Assembly (NCBI GenBank): GCA_026391455.1
Contig: JAPLEH010000037.1
Location: 1 to 63,577 of the forward strand
DNA length: 63,577 bases
Source of the DNA: Bacteroidota bacterium
GTDB lineage: Bacteria > Bacteroidota > Bacteroidia > Chitinophagales > Chitinophagaceae
Direction of reading: 5' to 3'
The notes below the pieces were generated by a model. The model searched no databases, had not been told where the DNA came from, and was given only the letters and a program-made list of their open reading frames with translations. Of this stretch, positions 25,312 to 34,066 are shown piece by piece (the stretch's first letter is position 1; each line of letters opens with the position of its first letter). A program made the translations under genes and the position numbers.

Positions 25312-26580
25312 ATGAAAAAGAAGCTCATTTTATTAATTTCAGTGTTAGTGGTGGCCATTGGTTTATTTATCTATTTAAAGTCTGGTAAAAAGGGCGAAGC
25401 CATAAACTTTACCACTGCAAAGGCTGTATTCGGCCCCATTGCCCGGAGTGTTACCGCTACCGGTACCATTGAGCCATTGGATACGGTGTCGGTAGGGGCG
25501 CAGGTATCCGGGGTGGTACGAAAAGTATTTGTGGATTATAACAGTGTAGTGAAAAAAGGCCAATTGCTGGCGCAGGTGGATCCTTCTATATTAACAGCTC
25601 AGGATGATGAATCGAAAGCGGGGTTGAATACGGCTAAAAGCAATATGGATCTTCAAAAAAGCAATTTTGAGCGGCAAAGTAAATTGTACAATATAGGGGC
25701 TATCAGCCAGGCAGATTATCAAACGGCGCTTAACCAATACAATGATGCGAAAGCGGCTTTTGAAAATGCCAGCGCACAGGTACGGGTAGCCAATAAATTA
25801 CTTTCCTATACTAATATTTATTCGCCGGTAGATGGGGTGGTGCTCAACCGAAATATTAGTGAGGGGCAAACCATTGCTTCCAGTTTTAATGCCCCGGTAC
25901 TGTTTGTAATAGCAAAAGACCTTACCAAGATGCAGGTAAACGCGGCCGTGGATGAGGCAGATATTGGTGGTGTAAAAACGGGGCAGCACGTATCATTTAC
26001 GGTGGATGCTTTTCCCAATGATGTGTTTAACGGATCGGTGGAGGAAATAAGGCTGGAGCCGAGCGTTTCCGCCAATGTAGTCACCTATACCACTAAAATT
26101 AATGTGGACAATAGTTTGCTGAAGTTAAAACCCGGTATGACGGCCAGTATCAATATTTATATCGAAGAAGACAGTAATGCCCTGCTGATACCCGTACGGG
26201 CCTTGAGTGTAAAACCTGATTCCGTGCTATTGAAAAAATATATTATCCGTAAGGTGGCCGTAAACAGTAACCATCCTCACGGGGCCGGCGCCGGTACCAG
26301 GCACGATGAAAGGGGAGGAGCTGCTAATCAGGGTGACGACAATATGGCTATTCATCCGGCATTTATATGGATAAAGCAAGGGGATACACTGGTGGAGAAA
26401 CGGATCATCACGGGCCTGGCGGATGATGCGAATGTGAAAGTGGTAGCGGGTTTATCGGCAGGAGATGAAGTGATTACCTCCATATCATCCGGCGATAATA
26501 AAAGAAAGGAGGAGAAAAAACAAAAAAGCCCTTTTATGCCATCATCACCACAAAGGCCATCAGGTGGTACACGATATTAA
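25312..26580 (+). CDS. Periplasmic adaptor protein, HlyD/MacA type
   Basis: 422 aa. An N-terminal anchor helix (about 4-22) is followed by a beta-barrel/lipoyl part (SVTATGTIEPLDTVSVGAQVSGVVRKVFVDYNSVVKKGQLLAQVD), an alpha-hairpin (about 90-150), the second lipoyl half (YTNIYSPVDGVVLNRNISEGQTIA) and a membrane-proximal domain. A glycine/histidine-rich insert (HPHGAGAGTRHDERGGAANQ, about residues 322-341) and a charged C-terminus (KRKEEKKQKS) are additions to the usual fold. It links the MacB-like pump to TolC. Confidence 0.93.
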   Translation: MKKKLILLISVLVVAIGLFIYLKSGKKGEAINFTTAKAVFGPIARSVTATGTIEPLDTVSVGAQVSGVVRKVFVDYNSVVKKGQLLAQVDPSILTAQDDESKAGLNTAKSNMDLQKSNFERQSKLYNIGAISQADYQTALNQYNDAKAAFENASAQVRVANKLLSYTNIYSPVDGVVLNRNISEGQTIASSFNAPVLFVIAKDLTKMQVNAAVDEADIGGVKTGQHVSFTVDAFPNDVFNGSVEEIRLEPSVSANVVTYTTKINVDNSLLKLKPGMTASINIYIEEDSNALLIPVRALSVKPDSVLLKKYIIRKVAVNSNHPHGAGAGTRHDERGGAANQGDDNMAIHPAFIWIKQGDTLVEKRIITGLADDANVKVVAGLSAGDEVITSISSGDNKRKEEKKQKSPFMPSSPQRPSGGTRY

Positions 26581-26591
26581 AACACAGCGCA

Positions 26592-27356
26592 ATGAATAAT
26601 CAGATTGTAGTGATAAAAAATCTTAAGCGGGAGTTTCGGATGGGAGCGGAAACGGTTCGGGCCTTAAACGATGTAAGTTTTGTAATTAATGCCGGCGAAT
26701 TTGTAACCATTATGGGCAGCAGTGGCAGTGGGAAAACGACCATGCTTAATATATTAGGTTGTCTGGACCGGCCCTCTTCCGGTGAGTATATACTGGATGG
26801 CGTGCAGGTAAGCAAGCTGTCTAAATCGGAGCTGGCGGTATTACGAAACAACAAAATAGGATTTGTATTTCAGTCGTATAATTTGCTTCCGCGCACCTCC
26901 GCCATCGAAAATGTGGAGCTGCCCATGTTGTACAATAAAAAATATTCTGCCAAAGAAAGAAGGGAAAAAGCATTGACAGCACTAGCGGCGGTAAAGCTCA
27001 GTCAGCGGGTAAATCATTTGCCCAACCAGATGTCGGGCGGGCAGCAGCAACGGGTGGCTATAGCAAGGGCATTGGTAAATGACCCGGTGATGATACTGGC
27101 AGATGAAGCAACCGGTAATCTGGATACCCGTACCTCCTACGAAATCATGATGCTGATGCAGGAGTTGAATACCGACCATGGAAAAACCATTGTATTTGTA
27201 ACGCATGAGCCGGACATCGCATTATTCAGCAAACGGACCATTACATTAAAAGATGGAAAATTGCTGAAGGATGAAATCAATAACCATGTGCAGAGTGCCA
27301 GAAAGATGCTGGAAAGTTTGCCCGCATTAGATGAAAGTTTAAATGTAAAATCATGA
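26592..27356 (+). CDS. ABC transporter ATPase of the MacB/LolD type
   Basis: 254 aa. Walker [10 protein letters not shown] (42-50), Q-loop [18 protein letters not shown], signature [17 protein letters not shown], Walker [14 protein letters not shown] and switch histidine FVTHEPD. In MacB the ATPase and membrane part are one chain; here they are two genes overlapping by 4 bp. It powers mechanotransmission in the tripartite efflux system rather than classical substrate transport. Confidence 0.95.
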   Translation: MNNQIVVIKNLKREFRMGAETVRALNDVSFVINAGEFVTIMGSSGSGKTTMLNILGCLDRPSSGEYILDGVQVSKLSKSELAVLRNNKIGFVFQSYNLLPRTSAIENVELPMLYNKKYSAKERREKALTALAAVKLSQRVNHLPNQMSGGQQQRVAIARALVNDPVMILADEATGNLDTRTSYEIMMLMQELNTDHGKTIVFVTHEPDIALFSKRTITLKDGKLLKDEINNHVQSARKMLESLPALDESLNVKS

Positions 27357-28573
27357 CCCTTACTAATCTTTTACGCATAGCCTGGAGAGCCATAAACCGC
27401 AACAGGATGCGGACGCTCCTTACCATGCTCGGTATTATAATCGGTGTGGCAGCGGTAATAGCCATGACGGCTATCGGCGAAGGATCCAAACAAAGCATTC
27501 AAACCCAGATAGCCGGCATGGGTAGTAATATGATCGTGATTCGCCCCAGCAGCAATGTAACCGCCGGAGCCCGGTTAGATAATTCTACGGTACAATCGCT
27601 CACGGAGCAGGATGTAATCGCTTTGCAAAAGGAGGCGCAGTTTTTAAACGGGGTGTCTGGTTCGGTATCGGCCAGGGGGCAGGCTATAAATGGAGCAAAC
27701 AACTGGACCACCAGTATGCAGGGCGTATCGCCGGTATACATGCAGATTCGCGGATGGCCATTAACGGATGGCAACGTTTTTACCGACCAGGATATGGCGT
27801 TGGCAAATAAAGTATGCCTGATCGGGCAGACGGTGTTAAAAAATCTCTTTCCAAATGCAGATTATGCCATTGGAAAAACCATCCGGTTTAAAAATATTCC
27901 ATTTAGAATAATCGGGGTTCTTTCCGCCAAAGGGGAGAATACATTCGGCCAGGATCAGGATGATGTGATACTGGCGCCGGAAACGACTGTAATGAAACGC
28001 ATATCACCCACTACCTATTACCAAACTATTTTTGCCTCAGCGGTGGATGAAAACTCCACGGATAAAGCGGCGAATGAGATTGAAAATATAATGCGGGACA
28101 GTCATAAGCTGAAGAAAGGAACGGATGATGATTTTACCGTAAGGACGCAGGCCGAACTCATCAATTCATTAAGCTCTACCAGCCAGATACTCACCATACT
28201 GCTCACGGTTATTGCCGGTATATCTCTTTTAGTGGGTGGTATCGGGATTATGAACATTATGTACGTATCTGTAACGGAGCGTACCAAAGAAATTGGTCTG
28301 CGGATGTCTATTGGAGCCAGGGGTATAGACATACTGTTGCAGTTCTTAATCGAATCGGTGCTCATCAGCATTACCGGAGGAATAATTGGCGTATTACTTG
28401 GGTTGATCGCCACACAATTGGTAACCTATTTCATTCACTGGCCTACCCTGGTAACACATTTTTCAGTGGTGGTATCATTTCTGGTATGTTTTATCACCGG
28501 GGTTTTCTTCGGGTATTATCCCGCGTTGAAAGCATCAAGGCTCGATCCCATCGAGGCATTGCACTATGAGTAA
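27353..28573 (+). CDS. MacB/FtsX-like permease
   Basis: 406 aa. One N-terminal helix (about 21-43) with the MacB-type GIIIGVAAVIAMTAIGEG motif, a large periplasmic domain (about 45-280), then three helices and the FtsX signature LVGGIGIMNIMYVSVTERTKEIGLRMSIGA near 295. It ends ASRLDPIEALHYE, the normal MacB terminus. It is the last gene of the efflux operon. Substrate not readable. Confidence 0.95.
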   Translation: MTLTNLLRIAWRAINRNRMRTLLTMLGIIIGVAAVIAMTAIGEGSKQSIQTQIAGMGSNMIVIRPSSNVTAGARLDNSTVQSLTEQDVIALQKEAQFLNGVSGSVSARGQAINGANNWTTSMQGVSPVYMQIRGWPLTDGNVFTDQDMALANKVCLIGQTVLKNLFPNADYAIGKTIRFKNIPFRIIGVLSAKGENTFGQDQDDVILAPETTVMKRISPTTYYQTIFASAVDENSTDKAANEIENIMRDSHKLKKGTDDDFTVRTQAELINSLSSTSQILTILLTVIAGISLLVGGIGIMNIMYVSVTERTKEIGLRMSIGARGIDILLQFLIESVLISITGGIIGVLLGLIATQLVTYFIHWPTLVTHFSVVVSFLVCFITGVFFGYYPALKASRLDPIEALHYE

Positions 28574-28909
28574 AAGGCATCGGAGGCCTGCCCTGCATAC
28601 AGCCCTTACCGGGGGGGAGGAAATAGCCGGCCATCTCTTTTAGGGTAATAGCCATTTGGGTATGCTTGTAATACGGCCTGCCACGCATCGGGTAGCTGGC
28701 ACACCGCCCCGATCCGGATGGGGCTATATTTCATAACCATATTACCCTTCTTCGCAATAGGGTGCGTACAACGCAAACCCCCAGGCCCGCTACGGCTTCC
28801 CGTACTCTCATCTGCCGCAAAGCCCTTATTTTACCGCATTGTATATATAAGCACCCCCTCCCTGCAGGTACGAACCGCCAGGGAGAGGATGCTGCCGAAA
28901 CGGATGGTC
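28574..28909. other. Non-coding stretch after the efflux operon
   Basis: Reading frames here give proline- and arginine-rich peptides without family features. I see no gene or strong terminator. A small minus-strand gene begins beyond it. Confidence 0.5.
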
Positions 28910-29143
28910 TTACCCCGCCGACGGGTGCGGTGTGGTAGTACTCTCCCAGATACGGGCATAGAGCAGAAAGCGCTGCTCCAGTTCGAATAGGGAGTACTTC
29001 CAGTCGGCATCAAGATCGGAGGTTCCTACAAAGTGAATAATGGCTTTGGCGCTGGAAATGATATTATCTACCACAAAAAGGTCGTTATTGCCATTGAGCA
29101 GGGCATCCATTACCTGCTGGGGTGTGGGGTTCGGGCTGGTCAT
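28910..29143 (-). CDS. Small hypothetical protein, 77 aa
   Basis: The composition is protein-like (VMDALLNGNNDLFVVDNIISSAKAIIHFVG, DWKYSLFELEQRFLLYARIWESTT), with predicted helices and no signal peptide. It is read on the minus strand between the efflux operon and the structured repeat at 29171-29320. I recognise no family. The GC-rich composition matches the left-hand genes, not the AT-rich island. Confidence 0.5.
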   Translation of the reverse strand: MTSPNPTPQQVMDALLNGNNDLFVVDNIISSAKAIIHFVGTSDLDADWKYSLFELEQRFLLYARIWESTTTPHPSAG

Positions 29144-29170
29144 AGTGTAAGGTATTAGGGGCAGAAAAAA

Positions 29171-29320
29171 ATACGGTCCTGCCTGTCCCGTTGCGTTACA
29201 CCGTAGGAGGCAGCAAGCCCATTACAAGCTTGCACGGGGGTGCAGAACCGTATTATCGGTAAAGTTGCAGGCATAAAAAAGCCTGCAACTTATGAATGCA
29301 GGTATTACCTGCCTCCTACG
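29171..29320. repeat. Nested palindromic element at the left edge of the AT-rich island
   Basis: Several inverted repeats are interleaved. ATACGGTCCTGC (29171) pairs with GCAGAACCGTAT (29242), 11 of 12. CGTAGGAGGCAG (29202) pairs perfectly with CTGCCTCCTACG (29309). AAGTTGCAGGC (29262) pairs perfectly with GCCTGCAACTT (29281) around ATAAAAAA. GCAGGTATTACCTGC is at about 29298-29312. Pairs one and two cross each other, so the RNA or DNA could form alternative folds. It may be a structured RNA, an attachment or recombination site, or a mobile palindrome. Confidence 0.6.
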
Positions 29321-29621
29321 AACTATAACGCAGGATAAAAGTAGGGAATAGAATGATACGAAAGAACAAACTACGTAGGCAGATTTTTAAGAAATTTTGG
29401 GGATAGAAAAATACCATGTTTTAGGTATTGTGGGCCAACTATGAAGATTATAAATTGTATGGTTATGTATCGGTTACGACGGTTGTCTTTGGGTAATTTT
29501 TTAAGTGAAATTTGAGGTATAGTGATTTTCAACAGCTTTATTGTCAAATAATCACACATAAGAATGTTAGAAAAACAACATTGAATACAATTTATTCCTA
29601 AACTGTTAGTGTTAAAGAAAA

Positions 29622-30119
29622 ATGACTGAAAAAGAAAAAGCAGAGATTGAAAAAATCAAAGCAGAGACAATAAGCATTACTTCTCAAAGAGTATTTGAAA
29701 TTATTAAATCTATTTTACTTGCATTAAGTGCAATTATTTTATTTATTTTTATTCAAAGGCCAGATTCAGTACTTAACAAGCAAATTTCTCAAGAAACTAT
29801 ATCCAGAGAACGAGCGAAACTACTTATTGACTTATTGAAAGATAACAATCCGCAAAAAATGTTGACTGGAATTTCAATTATTAAAGCATCTTATCCAAAT
29901 AGCGATAATATGTGGATCAATGAAATTGAAAAGAAATTTGAAATTAAAACTTTTCAAATTGATTCATTAATAAGAAAAATAGAAAAATTATCAATAGAGG
30001 TTAATAATATTAAAGATAGTCTTAAAATAACATCTTCGGGGCATGGTCGAATTGAAAATGAACATTTACGCTTAGCACTTCTTCGATTACAACTTGACGA
30101 TGTTATCGGAGAAATTTAA
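29622..30119 (+). CDS. Membrane-anchored coiled-coil protein of unknown function
   Basis: 165 aa. A charged N-terminal helix (EKEKAEIEKIKAETISITSQ) precedes one transmembrane segment (about 27-46) and a mostly helical rest with a coiled coil near 105-140. No family recognised. It is AT-rich like its neighbours and lies 152 bp upstream of the DUF4365-dynamin gene on the same strand. It is a candidate partner of that protein (inference from position). Confidence 0.65.
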   Translation: MTEKEKAEIEKIKAETISITSQRVFEIIKSILLALSAIILFIFIQRPDSVLNKQISQETISRERAKLLIDLLKDNNPQKMLTGISIIKASYPNSDNMWINEIEKKFEIKTFQIDSLIRKIEKLSIEVNNIKDSLKITSSGHGRIENEHLRLALLRLQLDDVIGEI

Positions 30120-30271
30120 ATGACTAAGGTACAGATTGACCTAATTAAATTAAATTAATAATTAATATTTTTTCTTGTGACTATTCCTCAAAGCCATTCA
30201 TTATTACATTAGACATTCTCATGCATTAATATATAATTATAGCCAGAATTAATTTTTAATTTTCGAATAAG

Positions 30272-32584
30272 ATGACTGCAAAAACTTTAGTGGAAATTCC
30301 TTTATCACATAGAAATGAATGGAAATCAAAACGAAATTTTGAGGAGCTTATTGATAAATTAGGAATGTATATGCCTTTTGGTTGGGCTATACGTGATTAT
30401 GGTATTGATGGGCAAGTTGAAATTACAAGACCTATTAAAGATAGTGACAGTTTTGCTCCTGAAAGTAAATATTTCTTATTTCAATTAAAATCGATAGAAA
30501 AGTTAAAAGCTATTAAGAAGCATATTAGCTTTTCAATTCCTGTTAAGAAAGTTATTCAATGGTATAGTTCAAACCTTCCAGTAATGTTTGTATTAAATGA
30601 TTTAATAACAAACGAATTTTACTTAAAATGGATAGATGAGAAATTGATTAATAACTTAGATAACACAAATCCGAATTGGGTTAATCAAGAGTTCATTACT
30701 CTCAAGATTTCCATTTATGATAAATTTGAAAATTACTCTTTAGATTTAATAAGAGATTATGTTTTAAGCTGGAAAACTCCTGCAAAAAAAATTATTGAAG
30801 CAGGAACTTACTTTGAATTAAAAGATAAATGCATCACGAATCTTGCTGCATACAGTGAAATTTGCCAGCCTTTCAATTTTGATTCAGTCAATAATTCACT
30901 GAAAGCTTTGAATAATCAAATTGAGCAATCTATTTATAGAATATCAATCACAGGCCCTTCAAGAGTTGGTAAAAGTTCATTGATTAATGCATTACTAAGG
31001 AGAAAGGATGTTTCTCCAACTGGGATTTTTCAAACAACTGGAGTTCCAATTCAAATCCTTCCAGGAAAAGCGGATACTATAAAAGTAACATTTCGAGGTG
31101 GTAAGACCACTACCCATAAATTTTCTAAAGAGGTTGTTAAAAGTTTTGCTTCACAAATCGAAAATGAAGACAACAAAAAAGAAGTAACTCTTTTGGAAAT
31201 TCATTTAGCTAACAGACAGCTTGAACATGGTGTTTCATTTTTTGATATTCCCGGGCTTGATGACCCTGATGAAAATGTTTATAACTATACGTGGAGTACT
31301 GTTACTAAGTCTAACGCAATATTATATTTGATTGACTCTTCACCTTTTGAAAACGGGGGTTATATATTCAAGAGCGAATACAAAAAACACATTGTAGAAT
31401 TAGGACAATCTCTTGATAAAATATTTTTAGTGTTTACAAAAATAAATGCTCTAAGTGGTGATAAATTGTCACAACTTCAAGATAGAGTAACACAAGATCT
31501 GAAAAAATACAACCTTTATGAAAAGGTATCAGGGAAAGTATTTTATATCAGTGCGGAGGAAAGTTTAGAAGCTAGATTAAAGAAGAAAGGGGTAGATAGT
31601 GTACAAAAATTGGAAAATGATATTTGGTCTTATCTGCTTAAAGAGAATAAAATTGGCCTTGTAAATTTGAATTATGTAAATAAAGAATTAATCGGATCGA
31701 TTAAAGATTTTGAAGGCATCTTACATACAAGATTGTTAGACAATGAGAACCGAAAGAAGCTTGTTAATGCAATTAACAAAGTAAAGAATAAAATTCCAAT
31801 ACTTTCAAAATTATACTTTAACACCGAAAGAGAAATAAAAAAGAGTATATCTATCTCACTTGAGAATCGAAAATATAAATTGCTTTCAGAACTTGAAATC
31901 AAATTAAAATCTTTTGAGTTAGACGTTGATTTGCCAAATAAAAAAACACTGCAAAATTATTTAGTACATGGAGCCCACAAAGCTTTACAGCAAACAAATA
32001 TTGAGTATGAACATCAGGTAAATTTGTTGAAAGCAATGATTGACAACTGGATTACTGACAACTTAAAACAAGTTAGAGAAATCATTTCTGGAAACTCTGA
32101 ACAAAAGATTGTAGATTTTTCAGCGGTTGAGAAATTTGAAACTCCAACTGTCGACCTTTCAACTTCTTTTGGCGTGGGTTTATTTACCGGAATAGTTGGC
32201 TTTTTAATTAATCCTCCAGGCGCAATATTATCTGGTATTTTGGGTTTTTTTGGAAACTTTGTTCTATCTGCATCTGAACGCAGAGCAAAAAATATCAGTA
32301 AAATAATGCAATCAGCAAAAAAGTGTTACAATGTACAATTCAAGAAAATTAATTCGGCTTACCTGGATTTGGTTAAAGAGCATTCAAAATTGATTATAGA
32401 TTACGCCAATAAAAAGGTTAATTTATTTATTTCTGATCTTCAATATCAAATGAAAAAATTGAGTGAGACAATTTCAAACTTAGAAGAAGTTGAATACCGG
32501 GAGGCATTTAGTAAAATTGAGCTTTTAAAAAAATCAATTAATAATCTTGAGAATGATATAAATGGCTGGATTGCTTCTGTATAA
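30272..32584 (+). CDS. DUF4365 nuclease-like domain fused to a dynamin-like GTPase
   Basis: 770 aa. Residues 1-160 resemble DUF4365, a PD-(D/E)XK-type fold: E24/E25, D46 in YGIDGQVEI and Q71-x-K73 in FLFQLKS. A large GTPase follows, with P-loop GPSRVGKSS (228-236), G3 DIPGLDD (325-331) and G4 TKIN (389-392). G4 normally reads (T/N)KxD, so the base-specificity aspartate is replaced by N. The C-terminal half is long helices with a hydrophobic paddle-like segment (about 633-660, FGVGLFTGIVGFLINPPGAI), as in bacterial dynamins. It could couple membrane or nucleotide sensing to DNA cleavage; defence against phage is plausible but not shown. Confidence 0.85.
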   Translation: MTAKTLVEIPLSHRNEWKSKRNFEELIDKLGMYMPFGWAIRDYGIDGQVEITRPIKDSDSFAPESKYFLFQLKSIEKLKAIKKHISFSIPVKKVIQWYSSNLPVMFVLNDLITNEFYLKWIDEKLINNLDNTNPNWVNQEFITLKISIYDKFENYSLDLIRDYVLSWKTPAKKIIEAGTYFELKDKCITNLAAYSEICQPFNFDSVNNSLKALNNQIEQSIYRISITGPSRVGKSSLINALLRRKDVSPTGIFQTTGVPIQILPGKADTIKVTFRGGKTTTHKFSKEVVKSFASQIENEDNKKEVTLLEIHLANRQLEHGVSFFDIPGLDDPDENVYNYTWSTVTKSNAILYLIDSSPFENGGYIFKSEYKKHIVELGQSLDKIFLVFTKINALSGDKLSQLQDRVTQDLKKYNLYEKVSGKVFYISAEESLEARLKKKGVDSVQKLENDIWSYLLKENKIGLVNLNYVNKELIGSIKDFEGILHTRLLDNENRKKLVNAINKVKNKIPILSKLYFNTEREIKKSISISLENRKYKLLSELEIKLKSFELDVDLPNKKTLQNYLVHGAHKALQQTNIEYEHQVNLLKAMIDNWITDNLKQVREIISGNSEQKIVDFSAVEKFETPTVDLSTSFGVGLFTGIVGFLINPPGAILSGILGFFGNFVLSASERRAKNISKIMQSAKKCYNVQFKKINSAYLDLVKEHSKLIIDYANKKVNLFISDLQYQMKKLSETISNLEEVEYREAFSKIELLKKSINNLENDINGWIASV

Positions 32585-32859
32585 TTAAGTTATAATATGT
32601 GAATATTATTTTTTGGAGTAAGAGCAAGCAATGAGTAAATTAAAGGTTTGCTTTCAAAAAGACCAATTCCAAAAAAATATTAATTCAGAATCTGTTGAAA
32701 TCTTCTAGTTAAGACCTAAGGGGTCGTGATATTATTTCATATTTTGAACAATGGTTAAGCTATATTTTCTTTAGACATTCTGATCTTTTGATTTAGCTTG
32801 TTTCTGACAATTGTATATGTAATGAGTATAACTATTAAAAATCACGATAATTTTGCGTA
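32585..32859. other. AT-rich gap with a possible 25-codon ORF
   Basis: A short frame, ATG 32631 to TAG 32708 (MSKLKVCFQKDQFQKNINSE...), follows a weak GGAG. It may be the remnant of a gene. Nothing else is evident apart from TAATTTTG at 32848-32855, a -7-like box so near the next start that the mRNA would be almost leaderless. Confidence 0.3.
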
Positions 32860-33252
32860 ATGAAAAGTCTATTTATTTTATTAATTTTTTCTTTTACTTC
32901 TAATTATTTATTCTCACAGAATACAAACGATGTGCCCATTCAAAATATTTCTACTGATAGTGCAGTTGTGTACAGGCTGTTTGCCACACGTAATATGTAT
33001 ACATTTATTAAACTGAATACAAGAAATGGTAAAATGTGGCAAGTTCAATGGGGCACAGAAAGCAAATATAGATTCGTAACTATACTTTCGGAGATATCTC
33101 GTGTAGATGAAGGGGAAGAGATTAACGGTAGATTTTTCCTTTATCCAACGAAAAACATGCACAATTTCATACTGCTTGATCAAATAAGTGGTAGAGCCTG
33201 GCAGGTTCAATGGGGAGAGGAAGGAGATCGATCTGTTATCCGTATTTATTAA
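32860..33252 (+). CDS. Small secreted protein with duplicated WQVQWG repeat
   Basis: 130 aa with a signal peptide (about 1-19, ending LFSQ). Two copies of a 28-residue unit are visible: YRLFATRNMYTFIKLNTRNGKMWQVQWG (about 38-65) and FFLYPTKNMHNFILLDQISGRAWQVQWG (about 92-119). They look like two blades or a tandem beta-sheet motif. No function can be assigned. It lies inside the AT-rich island between the dynamin-like gene and the HTH gene. Confidence 0.7.
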   Translation: MKSLFILLIFSFTSNYLFSQNTNDVPIQNISTDSAVVYRLFATRNMYTFIKLNTRNGKMWQVQWGTESKYRFVTILSEISRVDEGEEINGRFFLYPTKNMHNFILLDQISGRAWQVQWGEEGDRSVIRIY

Positions 33253-33331
33253 TTAAAATGGTAATCTATTCTTTAATAAAGGAAACTTTTCATACAAAAA
33301 CTGATTTGTGTATTAGCTCAAAAACTAAAAT

Positions 33332-33988
33332 ATGGAATTAACAGGACCGTCAAAGACAAAGTGGTTGAAAATAAAAGCAGATATTATTAAAAGGCCATTT
33401 CTTTCTTTTATTATCAAACTTTCTGAGAATGAAATGATCACTTACTTTATTAATGACCAGTTCCCTGACAAAGAAAGAATAGAAGAAATTTACAGGACTC
33501 TTATAAATGACCGGAAAAATAAAGCTAATAAACTTAAAGACATTTTAGCGACTAAAGTAGGGCATAGAGGTTCAGTAAGATTTGCAAACAAAATTGGAGT
33601 TAGTGACACAACTATCAGAAATATCATTGACAAAAAATACAAATTTCCTCCGTCCTATGATATATTGTGTAAAATTGAAACTTATTTGTCATATACAACA
33701 AAATTTCAAGTATCACTTGAACATCTGAACATAGCAAATAGTTTTGTTTCCGAAACTATTGATCAGCTAAAAGAAGAAGCTTTAAAAATTTTTGATATTT
33801 TTAAATGGATTGCTTTTCATTTGGACGAACTCAAACTTGCAGATAAGCATATCAAGCATTATTTTGGTGATAAAAAAGCAAACAAATTAACCATTGGCCA
33901 GATACAAAGAAACATTGAAAAAGCAATAGAAGATTTGTCAAACTTAAAGTTGGACATTGATACTTTGGTTCAAGATTTTTGCGAATAA
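33332..33988 (+). CDS. HTH protein (XRE-like), island regulator or effector
   Basis: 218 aa. A helix-turn-helix is visible at about 76-110 (GSVRFANKIGVSDTTIRNIIDKK), followed by YDILCKIETYL as in Cro/C1-type domains. The N- and C-terminal parts are helical and unassigned. No membrane segments. Its location within the accessory island suggests regulation of the neighbouring genes (inference). Confidence 0.65.
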   Translation: MELTGPSKTKWLKIKADIIKRPFLSFIIKLSENEMITYFINDQFPDKERIEEIYRTLINDRKNKANKLKDILATKVGHRGSVRFANKIGVSDTTIRNIIDKKYKFPPSYDILCKIETYLSYTTKFQVSLEHLNIANSFVSETIDQLKEEALKIFDIFKWIAFHLDELKLADKHIKHYFGDKKANKLTIGQIQRNIEKAIEDLSNLKLDIDTLVQDFCE

Positions 33989-34066
33989 GATGAATATTCA
34001 ATATCAGGGTTTGTTAGGCAATCGAAAAAATGCTACCCATCATATGAATTTTACTTCCCGTCTCAA

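Noticed and set aside
28718-28990. 90-residue plus-strand ORF after the efflux operon
   Set aside because: Proline/arginine-rich, no RBS, and it overlaps the more protein-like minus-strand gene at 28910-29143.
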